64,000 nt of DNA from Pseudonocardiales bacterium (GTDB lineage Bacteria; Actinomycetota; Actinomycetes; Mycobacteriales; Pseudonocardiaceae): assembly GCA_019241525.1 (NCBI GenBank), contig JAFAWY010000101.1, positions 62,001-126,000 on the forward strand, read 5' to 3'. The notes below the pieces were generated by a model, which was not told where the DNA came from, ran no database searches, and saw only the letters and a list, made by a program, of their open reading frames with translations. Within the stretch, counting starts at the first letter, position 1. Each line of letters starts with the position of its first letter. The translations under genes and the position numbers were made by a program. Below are positions 61,757 through 64,000 of this stretch, in pieces.

Positions 61757-64000
61757 ATGTTCCGCAAGGTGCTGGTCGCCAACCGCGGCGAGATCGCGAT
61801 CCGGGCTTTCCGGGCTGCCTACGAACTTGGTTGCCAGACCGTCGCGGTGTTCCCCTATGAGGACCGCAACTCTGAGCACCGTCTCAAGGCCAACGAGGCG
61901 TACCAGATCGGGGAGCGGGGCCATCCGGTCCGCGCATACCTCTCGGTAGCGGAGATCATCAGGGCGGCCCAGCGGGCCGGGGCTGATGCGATTTACCCTG
62001 GCTACGGCTTTCTGTCGGAGAACCCGCAGCTGGCGCTGGCTTGCCAGCAGGCCGGTATCACCTTCGTCGGGCCACCTCCGGATGTGCTGGCGCTGGCAGG
62101 GAACAAATCGCGGGCCGTGGCTGCGGCGCGTGAGGCGGGCGTGCCTGTCCTGGTATCGAGCGCTCCTTCCGCCGACATCGACCAACTCATCGCCGCCGCC
62201 GAGGAGATCGGGTTCCCGCTTTTCGTCAAGGCTGTCGCCGGGGGCGGTGGTCGCGGCATGCGCCGGGTCAGTGAGCCCAGCGGTCTGCGCGTGGCACTGG
62301 AGGTGGCCAGCCGGGAAGCCGAATCGGCATTCGGCGATCCCACCGTCTTCCTGGAGCAGGCGGTGATCGACCCCCGGCATATCGAGGTGCAGATCCTCGC
62401 CGATTCGCAGGGCAACGTCATCCACCTTTACGAACGGGACTGCTCGGTGCAGCGCCGCCACCAGAAAGTCGTGGAGGTGGCGCCGGCGCCGAATCTGGAC
62501 CCCGAGTTGCGGGAGCAGATCTGCGCGGACGCGGTCGCCTTCGCCCGGCACATCGGCTATGTCAACGCCGGAACCGTGGAATTCCTCGTCGACCGCGGCG
62601 GCCGCCACGTGTTCATCGAGATGAACCCGCGTATCCAGGTCGAGCACACGGTCACCGAGGAGATCACGGACATCGACCTGGTTACCGCCCAGCTACGGAT
62701 CGCAGCGGGCGAGACGTTGGCCGACCTTGCGCTGTCCCAGGATATGATCGTGCCGCACGGAGCAGCGCTGCAGTGCCGCATCACCACTGAGGACCCGGCC
62801 AACGAGTTTCGCCCAGACATCGGGACGGTCACTGCGTACCGCTCTGCCAGCGGCGCCGGCGTGCGGCTCGACGGCGGCACCATGCAAACCGGTGCCCAGA
62901 TCAGCGCGCACTTTGACTCCTTGCTGGTCAAGGTGACCTGTCGCGGGCGTGACTTTCCCACCGCGGTGCGCCGGGCCCGCCGGGCGCTGGCCGAATTCCG
63001 GATCCGCGGCGTGGCCACGAACATCCCGTTCCTGCTTGCACTGCTCGACGAGCCGGATTTCGTCGTCGGCAATGTGACGACGTCTTTCATCGAGCAACGC
63101 CCGCACTTGCTGACCGCCCGGCAATCTGCGGACCGCGGTACTCGGTTGCTGACTTATCTCAGCCACGTGACCGTGAACCACCCGCATGGCGATCCACCCG
63201 ATCTGGTTGATCCGGTCAGCAAACTGCCGCCGCTGGATCTGGACACCCGCCCGCCCACCGGCTCCCGGCACCGGCTGCTCACACTGGGCCCGGAGGAATT
63301 CGCGCGATGGTTGCGAGCCCAACGCAGGGTCGGCGTCACCGAGACCACCTTCCGTGATGCCCACCAGTCGTTGCTGGCCACCCGGGTGCGCACCAGGGAC
63401 CTCGTCGCCGTAGGGCCGCACGTCGCGCGGATGACGCCGCAACTGCTATCGCTGGAATGCTGGGGAGGCGCCACCTACGATGTCGCCCTGCGCTTTCTCG
63501 CCGAGGACCCCTGGGAACGCCTGGCCGCATTGCGCGAAGCAGTACCCAATGTATGCCTGCAAATGCTGCTACGCGGGCGCAACACGGTCGGTTACACCCC
63601 TTATCCCACCGAAGTGACCACCGCATTCGTCGACGAGGCCGTCGAGGCGGGGTTGGACATCTTCCGGATCTTCGATGCACTCAACGACGTTTCCCAGCTG
63701 CGCCCGGCCATCGATGCCGTGCGCGAAACCGGACGGGCGGTCGCCGAGGTCGCGCTGTGTTACACCGGCAACCTGTCCGACCCTGCGGAGAAGCTGTACA
63801 CGCTGGATTACTACCTTCGCCTGGCTGAGCAGATCGTGGCCGCCGGCGCACACGTGCTGGCGATCAAGGACATGGCGGGTCTGCTGCGCCCGCCCGCAGC
63901 CCGGAGCCTGGTAGCGGCGCTGCGCAGCAGATTCGATCTCCCGGTGCACCTGCACACTCACGACACCCCGGGCGGCCAGCTGGCCACCCTGCTCGCCGCG
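61757..64000 (+). CDS. pyc: Pyruvate carboxylase, C-terminus cut by window edge
   Basis: First 748 residues of a biotin enzyme (normally about 1,130) that carboxylates pyruvate to oxaloacetate. Biotin carboxylase domain: KVLVANRGEIAIRAFRAAYELG, YPGYGFLSENPQLALACQQAGI, FPLFVKAVAGGGGRGMRRV, ERDCSVQRRHQKVVEVAPAP, FIEMNPRIQVEHTVTEEITDIDLV. Carboxyltransferase domain from about residue 535: TTFRDAHQSLLATRVRT, SLECWGGATYDVALRFLAEDPWERL, MLLRGRNTVGYTPYP, RIFDALNDVSQLRPAIDAV, AIKDMAGLLRP and HTHDTPG. The biotinyl domain lies beyond the right edge. AAAGGAG precedes ATG 61757. Confidence 0.97.
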   Translation, partial: MFRKVLVANRGEIAIRAFRAAYELGCQTVAVFPYEDRNSEHRLKANEAYQIGERGHPVRAYLSVAEIIRAAQRAGADAIYPGYGFLSENPQLALACQQAGITFVGPPPDVLALAGNKSRAVAAAREAGVPVLVSSAPSADIDQLIAAAEEIGFPLFVKAVAGGGGRGMRRVSEPSGLRVALEVASREAESAFGDPTVFLEQAVIDPRHIEVQILADSQGNVIHLYERDCSVQRRHQKVVEVAPAPNLDPELREQICADAVAFARHIGYVNAGTVEFLVDRGGRHVFIEMNPRIQVEHTVTEEITDIDLVTAQLRIAAGETLADLALSQDMIVPHGAALQCRITTEDPANEFRPDIGTVTAYRSASGAGVRLDGGTMQTGAQISAHFDSLLVKVTCRGRDFPTAVRRARRALAEFRIRGVATNIPFLLALLDEPDFVVGNVTTSFIEQRPHLLTARQSADRGTRLLTYLSHVTVNHPHGDPPDLVDPVSKLPPLDLDTRPPTGSRHRLLTLGPEEFARWLRAQRRVGVTETTFRDAHQSLLATRVRTRDLVAVGPHVARMTPQLLSLECWGGATYDVALRFLAEDPWERLAALREAVPNVCLQMLLRGRNTVGYTPYPTEVTTAFVDEAVEAGLDIFRIFDALNDVSQLRPAIDAVRETGRAVAEVALCYTGNLSDPAEKLYTLDYYLRLAEQIVAAGAHVLAIKDMAGLLRPPAARSLVAALRSRFDLPVHLHTHDTPGGQLATLLAA

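Noticed and set aside
61484-63442. Two long minus-strand frames opposite pyruvate carboxylase
   Set aside because: They mirror codon positions of pyc; composition is His/Arg/Val-rich antisense type and the plus-strand gene is unmistakable.

Overview
The window is high-GC, gene-dense actinobacterial chromosome. Gene order and content point to the mycolata/Pseudonocardiales side of the phylum: transketolase-ctaB-qor-ctaA-ABC exporter-mptB-sufRBDCSUT, and IclR-leuCD-mutT1-ppk-fbiD-plsC-gpsA-ddl-DUF3515-thiL-ung-rpmB-DhaL/YloV-recG-pyc, both match the backbone known from Mycobacterium. Coenzyme F420 (fbiD), menaquinone (menC) and alpha-1,6-mannan (mptB) genes agree with this. The order differs from Mycobacterium in several places (menC and pyrD between mptB and sufR, no hupB between leuD and mutT1, an intein-free sufB), so a Pseudonocardiales-type relative is my best inference. 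Nothing here fixes the genus.

Layout. 1-2.8 kb: transketolase (cut by the left edge) and protoheme farnesyltransferase. 2.8-4.4 kb: DUF2277 protein, a STAS-like protein and a SigG/TIGR02960-type ECF sigma factor that overlaps it tail to tail. 4.5-9.4 kb: a tightly overlapping set (BNR-repeat protein, MoaD/ThiS-like protein, solitary N6-adenine DNA methyltransferase) facing a DUF6398 protein. 9.5-18.2 kb: SRPBCC protein, then a minus-strand block of quinone oxidoreductase, DUF885 putative metallopeptidase, GH25-like protein, heme A synthase, two-gene ABC exporter and MptB. 18.2-27.2 kb: menC and pyrD, then the complete sufR-B-D-Rieske-C-S-U-T operon, closed by a perfect 25-bp hairpin. 27.2-38.9 kb is the most accessory part: a degenerate EAL-CBS protein, DUF1059 protein, RecQ, a three-gene cassette (FAD oxidoreductase, small ferredoxin-like protein, DyP peroxidase), a sigma-70 factor, a giant SARP-NTPase-TPR regulator and a HAD hydrolase. 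39.0-42.5 kb: tRNA-Gln and tRNA-Glu, two DUF1990-type proteins around a small membrane protein, and a secreted Cys-containing protein. 42.5-64 kb: the leucine/polyphosphate/F420/phospholipid/cell wall/DNA repair backbone, ending in pyruvate carboxylase cut by the right edge.

How the genes work together: ctaB and ctaA make heme O and then heme A for cytochrome oxidase. The suf genes form the single Fe-S assembly system with its own repressor. leuC and leuD form isopropylmalate isomerase under a neighbouring IclR regulator. plsC and gpsA supply phosphatidic acid, and ung, recG, recQ and mutT1 keep the genome clean.

Most unusual observations: an exact 39-bp tandem duplication inside the suf operon that duplicates the Rieske gene's ribosome binding site and start and also doubles a 13-residue peptide coupled by ATGA overlaps on both sides; the FAD/ferredoxin-like/DyP cassette; the MoaD-methyltransferase coupling; a GH25-like enzyme that seems to have lost its catalytic acidic pair; and an EAL domain with altered metal residues preceded by a perfect palindrome at its start. 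No CRISPR array, rRNA, insertion sequence or prophage was seen.
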